39,423 nucleotides of DNA from Rhodospirillales bacterium. GTDB taxonomy: Bacteria > Pseudomonadota > Alphaproteobacteria > Acetobacterales > Acetobacteraceae. The stretch is taken from assembly GCA_025352665.1 (NCBI GenBank), contig JANXSM010000088.1, positions 1 through 39,423 on the forward strand. The letters run 5' to 3'. The notes beneath the pieces were generated by a model, which was not told the DNA's origin, did no database searches, and saw only the letters and a list, made by a program, of their open reading frames with translations. This document shows, piece after piece, positions 25,199 through 33,128 of this stretch. Each line of letters starts with the position of its first letter. Position 1 is the stretch's first letter. The position numbers and the translations under genes were made by a program.

Positions 25199-25769
25199 AG
25201 CGGATGGCGACGAAGCCGAGCACGATGCTGGCGGCGGTGATGCTGGTGACCAGGGTCAGCCTGCGTTCGATGAAGTCGCGCACCGGGTCGCCGAAACGGC
25301 GGATGAGGCCGGCGAACAGGAAGAAGCGCGCGCCGCGGGTGACGATGCAGGCGGCGATGAAGGCTGGGAAGTTCACGGCGGTGAGGCCGGAGGCGATGGT
25401 GACGATTTTGAACGGGATCGGCAGCAGGCCCTTGATGAGGATGATGTAAACGCCGTTCTCGGCGAAGCGTTGGCGGAACTGCTCGAAACTGTCCTGGTAG
25501 TGGTAGAAGTTCAGGATCGGCAGCGCGACGTAGTCGAACAGGGCGTAACCGATCGCGTAGCCGAGCATGCCGCCGAGCACGCTTGCGGTGGTGCAGATCG
25601 CAGCATAGCGCCAGGCGCGGCGCGGCTGGGCCAGTGCCATCGGGATCAGCAGAACGTCCGGCGGAATGGGAAAGAAGCTGCTCTCCGCGAATGCGATCGC
25701 GGCCAGCCACCAGGGCGCCCGTCTCGAGGCCGCCAGGGCCAGCACGCGGGCGTAAAGGCGGTGGAGCAT
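25191..25769 (-). CDS. VTT/DedA-family membrane protein (YqaA type)
   Basis: A 192-residue inner-membrane protein. ESSFFPIPPDVLLIPMAL at about 29-46 is the re-entrant VTT motif, and IKGLLPIPFKIVTIASGL at about 111-128 the second half with conserved prolines; a last hydrophobic stretch lies at the C-terminus (SITAASIVLGFVAI). DedA/VTT proteins are thought to move or flip phospholipids; the YqaA branch is poorly characterised. ATG at 25769. It is divergent from the plus catabolic operon across 60 bases. Confidence 0.88.
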   Translation of the reverse strand: MLHRLYARVLALAASRRAPWWLAAIAFAESSFFPIPPDVLLIPMALAQPRRAWRYAAICTTASVLGGMLGYAIGYALFDYVALPILNFYHYQDSFEQFRQRFAENGVYIILIKGLLPIPFKIVTIASGLTAVNFPAFIAACIVTRGARFFLFAGLIRRFGDPVRDFIERRLTLVTSITAASIVLGFVAIRYV

Positions 25770-25829
25770 GGGCTATGTCCTTTGTCGGTGGGCTTGTATG
25801 GTGCAACGTCAATGACAGTCGGGGGTCGC

Positions 25830-26300
25830 ATGCGTCGGGTCGCTTTTTGCCTTATCATTGCCGTGCTGGCCATCCCCGGCGCTGTCGAACGCGCCGCCTC
25901 GCAGCCGGCCGCCCCGCCACATGCCTGGCTGTTCGGTTCCTGGACCGGCGGGTTGTTCCCAGTCTCGTCCAGCATGACGGCGGAAATGTGCCGTGCGCAG
26001 CCGACCGTGATCTTCACGCGCGACGTGGTGCTGCGGGCTTCGCTGATCGAGTCGAGCTATACGCAGCGTGGCGTGGAGACGGCGCGCAGCACGCCGGCGG
26101 GCACCGAGTTCCACTTCATGCCAGGCGCCAGCGCGCTCGGGGCACTCGACGCCGGCCTGCTCGGCCGCCAGCCGCCGCCGCCGCAGGTGGGGTTTGGCTG
26201 CGAGAACCCCGATGTGCTGCATGTGCAGCGGCGCGGCGAGAACGAGATCAGCTTTCCCGGCTGCCGCGACTTTCCGGAGCCGCTGGTGCGCTGCCCCTGA
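25830..26300 (+). CDS. Secreted/periplasmic protein of unknown function, first gene of the plus operon
   Basis: 156 residues with a Sec signal (MRRVAFCLIIAVLAIPGA, cleavage near AAS-QP). The mature part starts HAWLFGSWTGGLFPV and has four cysteines (MCRAQ, FGCEN, PGCRD, VRCP) that could form disulfides. I do not recognise a family. An ATG six codons upstream (25812) is possible; 25830 is preferred because it opens the signal directly. The upstream spacer holds the imperfect dyad TTGTA-TGG-TGCAA near 25795-25808, a possible operator. Its stop overlaps the next ATG (TGATG), tying it to the catabolic operon although it may be only a passenger. Confidence 0.75.
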   Translation: MRRVAFCLIIAVLAIPGAVERAASQPAAPPHAWLFGSWTGGLFPVSSSMTAEMCRAQPTVIFTRDVVLRASLIESSYTQRGVETARSTPAGTEFHFMPGASALGALDAGLLGRQPPPPQVGFGCENPDVLHVQRRGENEISFPGCRDFPEPLVRCP

Positions 26301-26920
26301 TGCGAATAGCCCTGATCCACGCGCTTCGGCTGTCGATTGACCCGATCATGGCGGAGTTCGCGGGCACATGGCCTGAGGTGCTGCTGATGAACCTGCTGGA
26401 CGACAGCCTGTCGGCCGATCTCGCCGCAGGGGCCAGCCTGGATGATATGAAGCGGCGGTTCCTCGATCTCGCCCATTACGCCGCCGACACCGGGGCGGAC
26501 GCCATCCTGTTCACCTGCTCCGCCTTCGGGCCTTGCATCGCGGCCTGTGCGGAGGAGCTGGCGCCGATGCCGGTGTTGAAGCCGAACGAGGCGATGATAT
26601 CGGAAGCCGAGCCGTATGCCCGCGTTGGTCTCGTGGCAAGCTTCGCGCCCACTCTGGCGACCCTGCCAGCGGAATTCGGCAGGCCGGTTCAGACTGTGCT
26701 GGTGGAAGCGGCGATGGCGGCACTGAACGCCGGCAACGGGCCTGCCCATGACCGGCTGGTCGCTGAAGCCGCGCGGACTCTTGACGACGTGGATGTGATC
26801 GCGCTGGCACAGTTCAGCCTGGCGCGCGCCGCCCATGCGGTAGAGCAGGCGACCGGTAAACCGGTGCTGAGCACGCCGGGTTCCGCGGTTCGCAGGCTGA
26901 AGGCACTGCTGGCCGCCTGA
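26300..26920 (+). CDS. Asp/Glu/hydantoin racemase-superfamily protein
   Basis: A 206-residue protein. The first catalytic Cys is present in LFTCSAFGPCI (Cys73, also Cys79). The second Cys expected in the C-terminal half is absent: IALAQFSLAR at 167-176 has Gln/Phe/Ser in its place. A two-base racemase mechanism therefore looks unlikely; one-Cys relatives include arylmalonate decarboxylase and isomerases. In purine (hpx) and hydantoin clusters a racemase of this superfamily inverts allantoin or hydantoin just before ring opening, and here it sits directly before a hydantoinase. ATG at 26300 overlaps the upstream stop by one base. Confidence 0.85.
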   Translation: MRIALIHALRLSIDPIMAEFAGTWPEVLLMNLLDDSLSADLAAGASLDDMKRRFLDLAHYAADTGADAILFTCSAFGPCIAACAEELAPMPVLKPNEAMISEAEPYARVGLVASFAPTLATLPAEFGRPVQTVLVEAAMAALNAGNGPAHDRLVAEAARTLDDVDVIALAQFSLARAAHAVEQATGKPVLSTPGSAVRRLKALLAA

Positions 26921-26977
26921 CGGTTGCACGCTCGGCGGGCTCGTTCCACTCTGGCGATGCATTCGAGCGAGGTGAGG

Positions 26978-28420
26978 ATGGACGGTTTCGATCTGGTGGT
27001 GCGCGGCGGCACGGTGGTGACGGGGACGGACGTGTTCCGTGCCGATGTGGGCGTGTCCGGCGGGAAGATCGCAGCGATCGGGCTGAACCTGCAGGGCGCA
27101 CAGGCCATAGATGCCGGCGGGTTGCTGGTGTTGCCCGGCGGCGTCGATACACATTGCCATATCGAGCAGTTGCAGGAAGGCGGTGGCGCCGATGAGGAGA
27201 GCTGGACGACTGGGTCCACCAGCTGTTTTGCCGGCGGCACCACCTCGGTCGTGACGTTTTCCACGCAGTTCAAGGGCTGCGGCATTCTGGAGCCGCTGGC
27301 GGAGTATCGCCGGCGGGCGGCGCGGGGGATGGTGGATTATGGGTTTCACCAGATCATCACCGATGCCTCGGATGAGGTGATCTGGCAGCAGATTCCGGAA
27401 GTGGTGGCGGCCGGGGTGCGCAGCCTCAAGGTGTTTCTGACCTATGACGCGCTGGCGCTGGACGATCGCGGGTATATCCGGGTGCTGGCGGCGGCGCGGC
27501 GAGCCGGGGCGCTGGTGACGGTGCATTGCGAGAACTATGCGGCAATCGGCTGGCGGACCGAGGCGTTGCTGGCCGCCGGCCACACGGCGCCGAAATACCA
27601 TGCCTGGTCGCGTCCGCGGATGATCGAACGAGAAGCGACGTCTCGCGCCATCGCGTTGGCCGAGATGGTCGACCAGCCAATTCAGATCTTTCATGTTTCG
27701 TGCAGCGAAGTGGCCGCAGAGATCGCCCAGGCGCGGCATCGCGGCCTGAAGGTGTGGGGCGAGACCTGCCCGCAGTATTTCGTGCTGACCGCCGAGCATA
27801 TGGATCGTCCCGGGTTCGAGGGGGCGAAGTTCATGTGCTCGCCGGCACCGCGCCATGCGCCCGATCAGCAGGCGTTGTGGGAGGACATCCGCCGCGGCAC
27901 GCTGGATGTGATCAGCTCGGATCATTCCGGTTGGTGTTACGACGGCAGCCGGGGCAAGCGAGCGAGCGGCAGCGCTGCGAATTTCCGCGATATTCCCAAC
28001 GGCGTGCCGGGGCTGGCGGCGCGGCTGCCAATCATCTTCAGCGAGGGTGTCGCCAAGGGGCGGATCGATCTGCCGCAGTTCGCTCGGCTGATTGCAGGCA
28101 ACCCGGCGAAACTGTTCGGCTTGCAGAGCAAGGGCAGCATCGCACCTGGGTTCGACGCTGATTTGGTGCTGTGGGACCCGGCGAAGAAGACCGTGCTCGA
28201 CAACAGCCATATGCAGCATGCGATCGACTACACGCCATACGAGGGGCTGGAGGTGACGGGCTGGCCGGTTGCCACCATTCGCCGTGGCGAAGTGGTGATG
28301 CGTGATGGCCGCGTGCAAGCCGAGCCTGGCAGCGGCAGATATTTGGCGCGGGGTTCCTACGACATGATCCGCTCGACCGGCGTGCTGCCAGATGGGTTCG
28401 ACGCCGCAGCTTTCGCCTGA
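26978..28420 (+). CDS. Dihydropyrimidinase/hydantoinase
   Basis: A 480-residue cyclic amidohydrolase. All dinuclear-metal ligands are in place: His59 and His61 in THCHIE, carboxylated Lys151 in SLKVFLTYD, His183 in TVHCEN, His239 in FHVSCSE and Asp315 in SSDHSG. Enzymes of this set open the amide ring of dihydropyrimidines, hydantoins or allantoin. ATG at 26978 follows GAGGTGAGG; upstream ATGs in the 57-base spacer lack similarity. It is followed 13 bases later by the AtzG-like gene. Whether its substrate is hydantoin, dihydropyrimidine or another ureide cannot be told. Confidence 0.93.
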   Translation: MDGFDLVVRGGTVVTGTDVFRADVGVSGGKIAAIGLNLQGAQAIDAGGLLVLPGGVDTHCHIEQLQEGGGADEESWTTGSTSCFAGGTTSVVTFSTQFKGCGILEPLAEYRRRAARGMVDYGFHQIITDASDEVIWQQIPEVVAAGVRSLKVFLTYDALALDDRGYIRVLAAARRAGALVTVHCENYAAIGWRTEALLAAGHTAPKYHAWSRPRMIEREATSRAIALAEMVDQPIQIFHVSCSEVAAEIAQARHRGLKVWGETCPQYFVLTAEHMDRPGFEGAKFMCSPAPRHAPDQQALWEDIRRGTLDVISSDHSGWCYDGSRGKRASGSAANFRDIPNGVPGLAARLPIIFSEGVAKGRIDLPQFARLIAGNPAKLFGLQSKGSIAPGFDADLVLWDPAKKTVLDNSHMQHAIDYTPYEGLEVTGWPVATIRRGEVVMRDGRVQAEPGSGRYLARGSYDMIRSTGVLPDGFDAAAFA

Positions 28421-28433
28421 CAGGAGCACCCCC

Positions 28434-28625
28434 ATGATCGATCCGGAGCGTTTCGACGCCTTGGCCTATGTCACTGCCGCCTGCCCCGCGGTCGGGCTGA
28501 ATTTGCCCCAGGCCCGGTTGGCCGAATTGGCGGAGGCCTTCGCCCTGGTCATCCGGGTGGCGACGCCCGCATTGAACTTTGCAATCGATGACCACGCGGT
28601 GCCGGCACCGGTGTTCGAACCATGA
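28434..28625 (+). CDS. AtzG/HpxX-like small subunit (DUF4089)
   Basis: 63 residues, mostly helical, of the DUF4089 family. AtzG forms a complex with the amidase AtzE, resembling GatC-GatA; HpxX is the name used in oxalurate catabolism. A GGAG ribosome site lies seven bases before the ATG and the gene overlaps the amidase start by four bases (ATGA), the usual arrangement. Function by itself: structural partner needed for amidase folding or activity (known for AtzG, inferred here). Confidence 0.85.
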   Translation: MIDPERFDALAYVTAACPAVGLNLPQARLAELAEAFALVIRVATPALNFAIDDHAVPAPVFEP

Positions 28626-30022
28626 GCCTGCACACGCTGTCCGCGAGCGAGATCGCGGGGCGGATCAAGGCCGGCACGCTGTCTGCCCGGCAGGCGGTGG
28701 AGGCGGCTTTGGCCCGCGTCGAAGCCCACAACCCGGCGGTCAACGCGTTCACCGAAATGGTGTCCGAGCGGGCGCTGGCGCAGGCTGATGGGCTCGATGC
28801 GGCGATTTCTCGCGGCGAGACGGTCGGGCCGCTGGCTGGTGTGCCGTTCGCGGTCAAGAACCTGTTCGACGTGTTGGGCGTGGTGACGCTGGCGGGCAGC
28901 ATCATCGAGCGGCGGCGGGCGCCGGCCGCGGTTGATGCGTTCGGCGTGGCCGGGTTGCAGGCGGCAGGGGCGATCTGCGTCGGCTGCCTCAACATGGACG
29001 AATACGCTTATGGCTTCACCACCGAGAACACGCATTATGGTCCCTGTCGCAATCCGCATGACCTGGCACGGATTACCGGTGGCTCCTCTGGCGGCTCCGG
29101 GGCGGCGGTGGCGGCGGGGTTGGTGCCGATCACTTTGGGCACCGACACCAACGGGTCGATCCGCGTGCCCGCCGGTCTCAATGGCGTCTGGGGGCTCAAG
29201 CCGACCTATGGGCGGCTGTCGCGGACGGGAGGCGTGATGTTTGTGCCGAGCCTTGATCATGTCGGGCCGTTCGCGCGCTCGGTGGTCGATCTCGCCTTGG
29301 CGTATGAGGCGATGCAAGGCGAGGACGAGGAAGATCCCGGCCAACATTGGCGGGGCGAGGACCGGGTGATGGACCGGCTCGGCTTCGGTCTGGCAGGGTT
29401 GCGCGTGGCGCGGTTGGGCGGGCATTTCGAGCGGCACGGCGTGGCGGCGGTGCAGCAGGCGACCGATCGGGTGGCGGAGGCGCTGGGGGCCACGGCGCGT
29501 GTGGCCATCGAGGATGCGGCGGCGGGCCGGGCCGCCGCGTTTCTGATCACGGCGGCCGAGGGGGCCAACCAGCACGCGGCGGATCTGCGCACTCGCCCCG
29601 ATGACTTCGAGCCGTTGACGCGGGATAGGCTATTGGCGGGTATGTTGGTGCCGGCGCAATGGGTGATCCACGCCCAGCGGCTGCGCAGCCAATATCGCGC
29701 CAAGGTCGCCGCCCTGTTCGAGGACTGGGACATTCTGGTGGCCCCGGCCACGCCTTCGCCCGCCACATTGATCGGCCAGGACCTGTTGGAGGCGGACGGC
29801 CAGACCGTGCCGCTGCGGCCGAGTTTTGGCGTGTATACCCAGCCGATCAGCTTTATCGGCCTGCCGGTGATCGCAGCGCCGGTGCAGAATGCCCACGGCT
29901 CGCTGCCGGCCGGCGTACAGCTGATCGCAGCACCTTGGGCCGAGGCGAAGCTGTTTCAGGCGGCAGCCCACCTGGAACGGGCCGGTATCTGTGCCGCCCC
30001 AGTCGCTCCGGGGTTTGTCTGA
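28622..30022 (+). CDS. Amidase-signature hydrolase, AtzE/HpxY family
   Basis: A 466-residue amidase. The Ser-cisSer-Lys triad is visible: Lys79 in VPFAVKNLFD, Ser155 in GGSSGGSG and Ser179 in TDTNGSIRVPA. AtzE removes a carbamoyl/amide nitrogen from 1-carboxybiuret in cyanuric-acid breakdown; HpxY homologues belong to oxalurate catabolism. With AtzG- and AtzH-like neighbours in the standard order the family call is good, but no cyanuric-acid hydrolase (AtzD) is present, so another carbamoylated or ureido acid produced by the upstream hydantoinase is a better guess. Confidence 0.9.
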   Translation: MSLHTLSASEIAGRIKAGTLSARQAVEAALARVEAHNPAVNAFTEMVSERALAQADGLDAAISRGETVGPLAGVPFAVKNLFDVLGVVTLAGSIIERRRAPAAVDAFGVAGLQAAGAICVGCLNMDEYAYGFTTENTHYGPCRNPHDLARITGGSSGGSGAAVAAGLVPITLGTDTNGSIRVPAGLNGVWGLKPTYGRLSRTGGVMFVPSLDHVGPFARSVVDLALAYEAMQGEDEEDPGQHWRGEDRVMDRLGFGLAGLRVARLGGHFERHGVAAVQQATDRVAEALGATARVAIEDAAAGRAAAFLITAAEGANQHAADLRTRPDDFEPLTRDRLLAGMLVPAQWVIHAQRLRSQYRAKVAALFEDWDILVAPATPSPATLIGQDLLEADGQTVPLRPSFGVYTQPISFIGLPVIAAPVQNAHGSLPAGVQLIAAPWAEAKLFQAAAHLERAGICAAPVAPGFV

Positions 30023-30429
30023 TGGATATCAACCTGCCCGACATCGTGGCCGAGGTTGGCGCCGCGTTCGACCGCTACGAGCAGGCGCTGGTGGGCAACG
30101 ACACCGCCGTGCTCGACGAGCTGTTCTGGGCCAGCCCCCACACCATCCGCTACGGCCTGGGCGAGAACCTGTTCGGCATTGACGAGATCCGCGGCTTTCG
30201 CACCGGACGGCCCAATGGGGACCTTGCCCGCGAGCTCGGCGGTACCGTCATCACCACCTTTGGGCGTGATCTCGCCACCGCCAGCACGCTGACCCGCAAG
30301 ACCAGCAGCGGCAAGACCGGGCGGCAGATGCAAACCTGGGTGCGCCTGCCGGAAGGCTGGCAGGTGGTGGCCGCGCATGTGTCGCTGCTGGATGTCCCGT
30401 GGGCCGGCCGAGCACAGGAGCTGGCATGA
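30022..30429 (+). CDS. AtzH/HpxZ-like protein (DUF3225, NTF2-like fold)
   Basis: 135 residues with the SnoaL/NTF2-like pattern: FDRYEQALVGNDTAVLDELF, TIRYGLGENLFGIDEI, then TFGRDLATASTLT and WVRLPEGWQVVAAHVSLLD. AtzH is reported to hydrolyse 1,3-dicarboxyurea to allophanate in the cyanuric-acid route; HpxZ is its oxalurate-cluster homologue. ATG overlaps the amidase stop (TGATG), and its own stop overlaps dgoK (ATGA). It completes a canonical G-E-H (X-Y-Z) trio. Confidence 0.87.
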   Translation: MDINLPDIVAEVGAAFDRYEQALVGNDTAVLDELFWASPHTIRYGLGENLFGIDEIRGFRTGRPNGDLARELGGTVITTFGRDLATASTLTRKTSSGKTGRQMQTWVRLPEGWQVVAAHVSLLDVPWAGRAQELA

Positions 30430-31292
30430 TTGCAATAGATTGGGGCACCAGCAGCTTTCGCGCGTTTCGCCTGGGGGCAGACGGGCAGGCGATCGCCCGG
30501 GTCGAAACATCGATGGGCATTCTCAACGTGTCGCAAGGCGGGTTCCCGGCAACTCTGCGCGAGGCGGTCGGCGCCTGGCTGGCCGGGGGTGAAACCCGCG
30601 TGCTGATGTCCGGCATGGTCGGCAGCCGGCAGGGCTGGATCGAGGCGCCGTATTGTCCGTGCCCCGCGGGTGCTGCCGAAATTGCAGCCTCCGTCTGCGC
30701 GGTGCCGTTCGAAGATGCTCAAATCTTCATTGTGCCAGGTCTGTCAGCCCAGGATGCCTCCGGCACGCCGGAAGTGATGCGCGGCGAGGAGACGCAGATC
30801 ATCGGTGCCGGCGCCGAGGGGCTGGTGTGTCTGCCAGGCAGCCACGCCAAATGGGTGCGCGTGGCGGACGGGCGGATCACGGGGTTCGAGACCTATCTCA
30901 GCGGCGAGGCGTTCGCCGCCATACGCTCCGGCACGATCCTTGGGCGTATGATGGTGGACGGCCCGCCGGTCGAGGCGGCGTTCGACGAGGGGTTGGCGCG
31001 TTCCGACAGCCCTGGCCATCTGCTGCATCATCTGTTCGGCGTGCGCAGCCTGGGGCTCTTCGGGCAACTGCACGACAGCGCCAGCGCGTCCTATCTGTCT
31101 GGCCTGCTGATCGGCCATGAGATCCGCGCGGCGCTGCAACCGGGCGATCACGTCACCTTGCTTGGAGCGCCGGCGCTGTGTGCGCTCTATGCGCGGGCGA
31201 TCGGCCTGTGCGGCGGGATCGCTGCGATCGGCCCGGCCGACTGTGCCGCCGCCGGACTTGCCCGGATTGGAGAGAGCATCGCATGGACCTGA
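30426..31292 (+). CDS. dgoK: 2-dehydro-3-deoxygalactonokinase (DgoK)
   Basis: 288 residues, family length. IDWGTSSFRAFRLGADG at 3-19 is the phosphate-binding start of the ASKHA kinase fold; SGMVGSRQGWIEAPYCPCPA, GEETQIIGA and LPGSHAKWVRV are DgoK signatures. It phosphorylates 2-keto-3-deoxy-galactonate in the De Ley-Doudoroff pathway. ATG overlaps the AtzH stop (ATGA) and the aldolase start lies 10 bases before its end. No galactonate dehydratase is in the window. Its place inside an amidase operon is unusual. Confidence 0.92.
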   Translation: MIAIDWGTSSFRAFRLGADGQAIARVETSMGILNVSQGGFPATLREAVGAWLAGGETRVLMSGMVGSRQGWIEAPYCPCPAGAAEIAASVCAVPFEDAQIFIVPGLSAQDASGTPEVMRGEETQIIGAGAEGLVCLPGSHAKWVRVADGRITGFETYLSGEAFAAIRSGTILGRMMVDGPPVEAAFDEGLARSDSPGHLLHHLFGVRSLGLFGQLHDSASASYLSGLLIGHEIRAALQPGDHVTLLGAPALCALYARAIGLCGGIAAIGPADCAAAGLARIGESIAWT

Positions 31293-31888
31293 AACATTAT
31301 CTGCGCCGCTGCCCGCTGGTGGCCATCCTGCGTGGCGTGCGGCCCGACGAGGTTGAGGCGATCGGCGACGCGCTGGAGCAGGCGGGCATCGCCATCATCG
31401 AGGTGCCGCTGAACTCGCCCGATCCGCTCGACAGCATCGCTCGCCTGGTGAAACGCTGTGGCGAGCGGCTGCTGATCGGCGCCGGCACGGTGATGACGCC
31501 GGCCCAGGTGCAGCAGATCGCCGATGTCGGCGGCAGGCTGATCGTGACGCCGCATGCGGCTGTGGACGTGGTGAGGGCGGCGAAGTCGCTGGGGATGCTG
31601 GCGTGTCCCGGTTTCGCCACCCCCACCGAGGCCTTTGCGCTGATTGCGGCGGGGGCCGATGCGCTGAAGCTGTTTCCCGCCGAAGCCGCGAGCCCCGCCG
31701 TGCTGCGCGCCATCCGCGCCGTGCTGCCGCCGGAGCTTGCGATCCTTCCCGTGGGCGGCATCGCGCCCGGCAACATGGCGGCGTGGCGCGAGGCGGGGGC
31801 GGCGGGTTTTGGCATTGGCTCCGCCATCTACAAGCCGGGCGACACCGCTGCGATCGTGGCTGGCAAGGCTCGCGACTTGCTGGCCTGA
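31283..31888 (+). CDS. dgoA: 2-dehydro-3-deoxy-6-phosphogalactonate aldolase (DgoA)
   Basis: A 201-residue class I KDPG/KDPGal aldolase. Glu40 in IIEVPLNSPDP and Schiff-base Lys129 in ADALKLFPAEA are present; EVPLNS is typical of KDPGal rather than KDPG aldolase. It splits the DgoK product into pyruvate and glyceraldehyde 3-phosphate. ATG at 31283 overlaps dgoK by 10 bases, with GAGAG upstream. Ends in a 16-bp palindrome that includes the stop codon. Confidence 0.92.
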   Translation: MDLKHYLRRCPLVAILRGVRPDEVEAIGDALEQAGIAIIEVPLNSPDPLDSIARLVKRCGERLLIGAGTVMTPAQVQQIADVGGRLIVTPHAAVDVVRAAKSLGMLACPGFATPTEAFALIAAGADALKLFPAEAASPAVLRAIRAVLPPELAILPVGGIAPGNMAAWREAGAAGFGIGSAIYKPGDTAAIVAGKARDLLA

Positions 31889-31952
31889 GCCCGCGGGCTC
31901 AAAAAACACCAGATAATCATGGCCGGTGTCATGGCCGGACCCGGTTTCGGGT
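31886..31952 (+). promoter_or_regulatory. Palindrome and direct repeat before pcaL, candidate control region
   Basis: Three signals in 67 bases: a perfect 16-bp palindrome TGAGCCCGCGGGCTCA including the dgoA stop, then AAAAAA; the 9-base direct repeat CATGGCCGG at 31918 and 31930, 12 bases apart; and a short hairpin ACCCG-GTTT-CGGGT at 31939-31952. This 91-base gap is the longest within the plus operon, so an internal promoter for the pca genes is likely. No regulator of the Pca type is nearby. Confidence 0.4.
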
Positions 31953-31979
31953 GCGAACTTCCGGTCAAGGGGAAACACG

Positions 31980-33128
31980 ATGTTCATTCGCGCGAACGAG
32001 CTGGATATTCATGTCCAGATCAGCGGCCCGCCCGGTGCGCCGCCGCTGCTGCTGATCCATTCGCTGGGCACCAGCCTGCATGTGTGGGACGCGCAGGCGA
32101 CTGCGCTGTCGGCCGGGTTTCTGGTCATTCGCCCGGATCTGCGCGGGCATGGGCTGACCACCGTGACTCAGGGCCCCGGCGATATCGCGGTGCTCGCGCG
32201 CGACATGCTGGCGGTGCTCGACGCCCTGAAAATCGGCAAGGCGCATGTCGCCGGGCTTTCCATCGGCGGGATGATCGCCCAGTCGCTCGCGGCCCAGGCG
32301 CCCGATCGCGTGGCTTCGCTGATCCTGTGCGACACCGCCATGGCGATCCCGCCGCCGGACGGCTGGCTTGCGCGGGCCGCGACCGTGCGCAGCCAGGGCA
32401 TGACGGCGATCGCGGATGCCGTGATGGCGCGCTGGGTGACGGCGCCATTCCTGAACACCCCCGAGGCCCGCGGCCTGCGCGCCATGCTGCTGCGCACTGA
32501 CCCCGAAGGTTATGCCGCGGCCGCCGAGGCGATCGCGGCGGCCGATCTCACCGCCCAGACCAGCCGGCTGAACGTGCCGACGCTGGTGCTGGTCGGCGAT
32601 CAGGACGAGGCGACCCCCGTGGCCAGCGCCGAGGCGATGGCGGCGGCCATTGCCGGCGCCTCGCTGATCATCCTCAAGGGAGCTGCGCATATCCCCACGG
32701 TGGAAGTGCCCGACGCGGTCAGCGAAGCCATCGGGCATTTCCTGGCGCCGCCGATCGACGATTATTACGAGGCTGGCATGGTGGTGCGCCGCCAGGTGCT
32801 GGGGGCCGCCCATGTGGAGCGGGCGACCGCGGGGATCACCGATTTCGACCGCGCCTTCCAGCATTTCATCACACGCACGGCCTGGGGCAGCGTGTGGACC
32901 CGGCCGGGTCTTGACCGGCGCACGCGCAGCCTGCTGACGCTTGCGATGATGGCAGCGCTCGGCCACCACGAGGAATTCACGCTGCACATCCGCGCCAGCC
33001 GCAACACCGGCGCCACGCCCGACGATATCGCCGAGATGCTGATGCAGGTGGCTGTCTACGCCGGCATTCCCGCCGCCAACGGTGCGGTGCGGATCGCCAA
33101 GGAAACCTTCAAGGAGATGGATGCATGA
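31980..33128 (+). CDS. pcaL: PcaL: fused 3-oxoadipate enol-lactonase and 4-carboxymuconolactone decarboxylase
   Basis: A 382-residue fusion. Residues 1 to about 255 are an alpha/beta hydrolase (PcaD): nucleophile Ser94 in AGLSIGGM, acid in VGDQDEATP and His in KGAAHIPTVE. From about 262 on it is PcaC (AhpD-like fold): VRRQVLGAAHVERA, LTLAMMAALGHHEEFTLH and TPDDIAEMLMQVAVYAG. It converts 4-carboxymuconolactone to 3-oxoadipate. ATG at 31980 follows AAGGGGAAA. Its stop overlaps pcaH (ATGA). Confidence 0.94.
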   Translation: MFIRANELDIHVQISGPPGAPPLLLIHSLGTSLHVWDAQATALSAGFLVIRPDLRGHGLTTVTQGPGDIAVLARDMLAVLDALKIGKAHVAGLSIGGMIAQSLAAQAPDRVASLILCDTAMAIPPPDGWLARAATVRSQGMTAIADAVMARWVTAPFLNTPEARGLRAMLLRTDPEGYAAAAEAIAAADLTAQTSRLNVPTLVLVGDQDEATPVASAEAMAAAIAGASLIILKGAAHIPTVEVPDAVSEAIGHFLAPPIDDYYEAGMVVRRQVLGAAHVERATAGITDFDRAFQHFITRTAWGSVWTRPGLDRRTRSLLTLAMMAALGHHEEFTLHIRASRNTGATPDDIAEMLMQVAVYAGIPAANGAVRIAKETFKEMDA

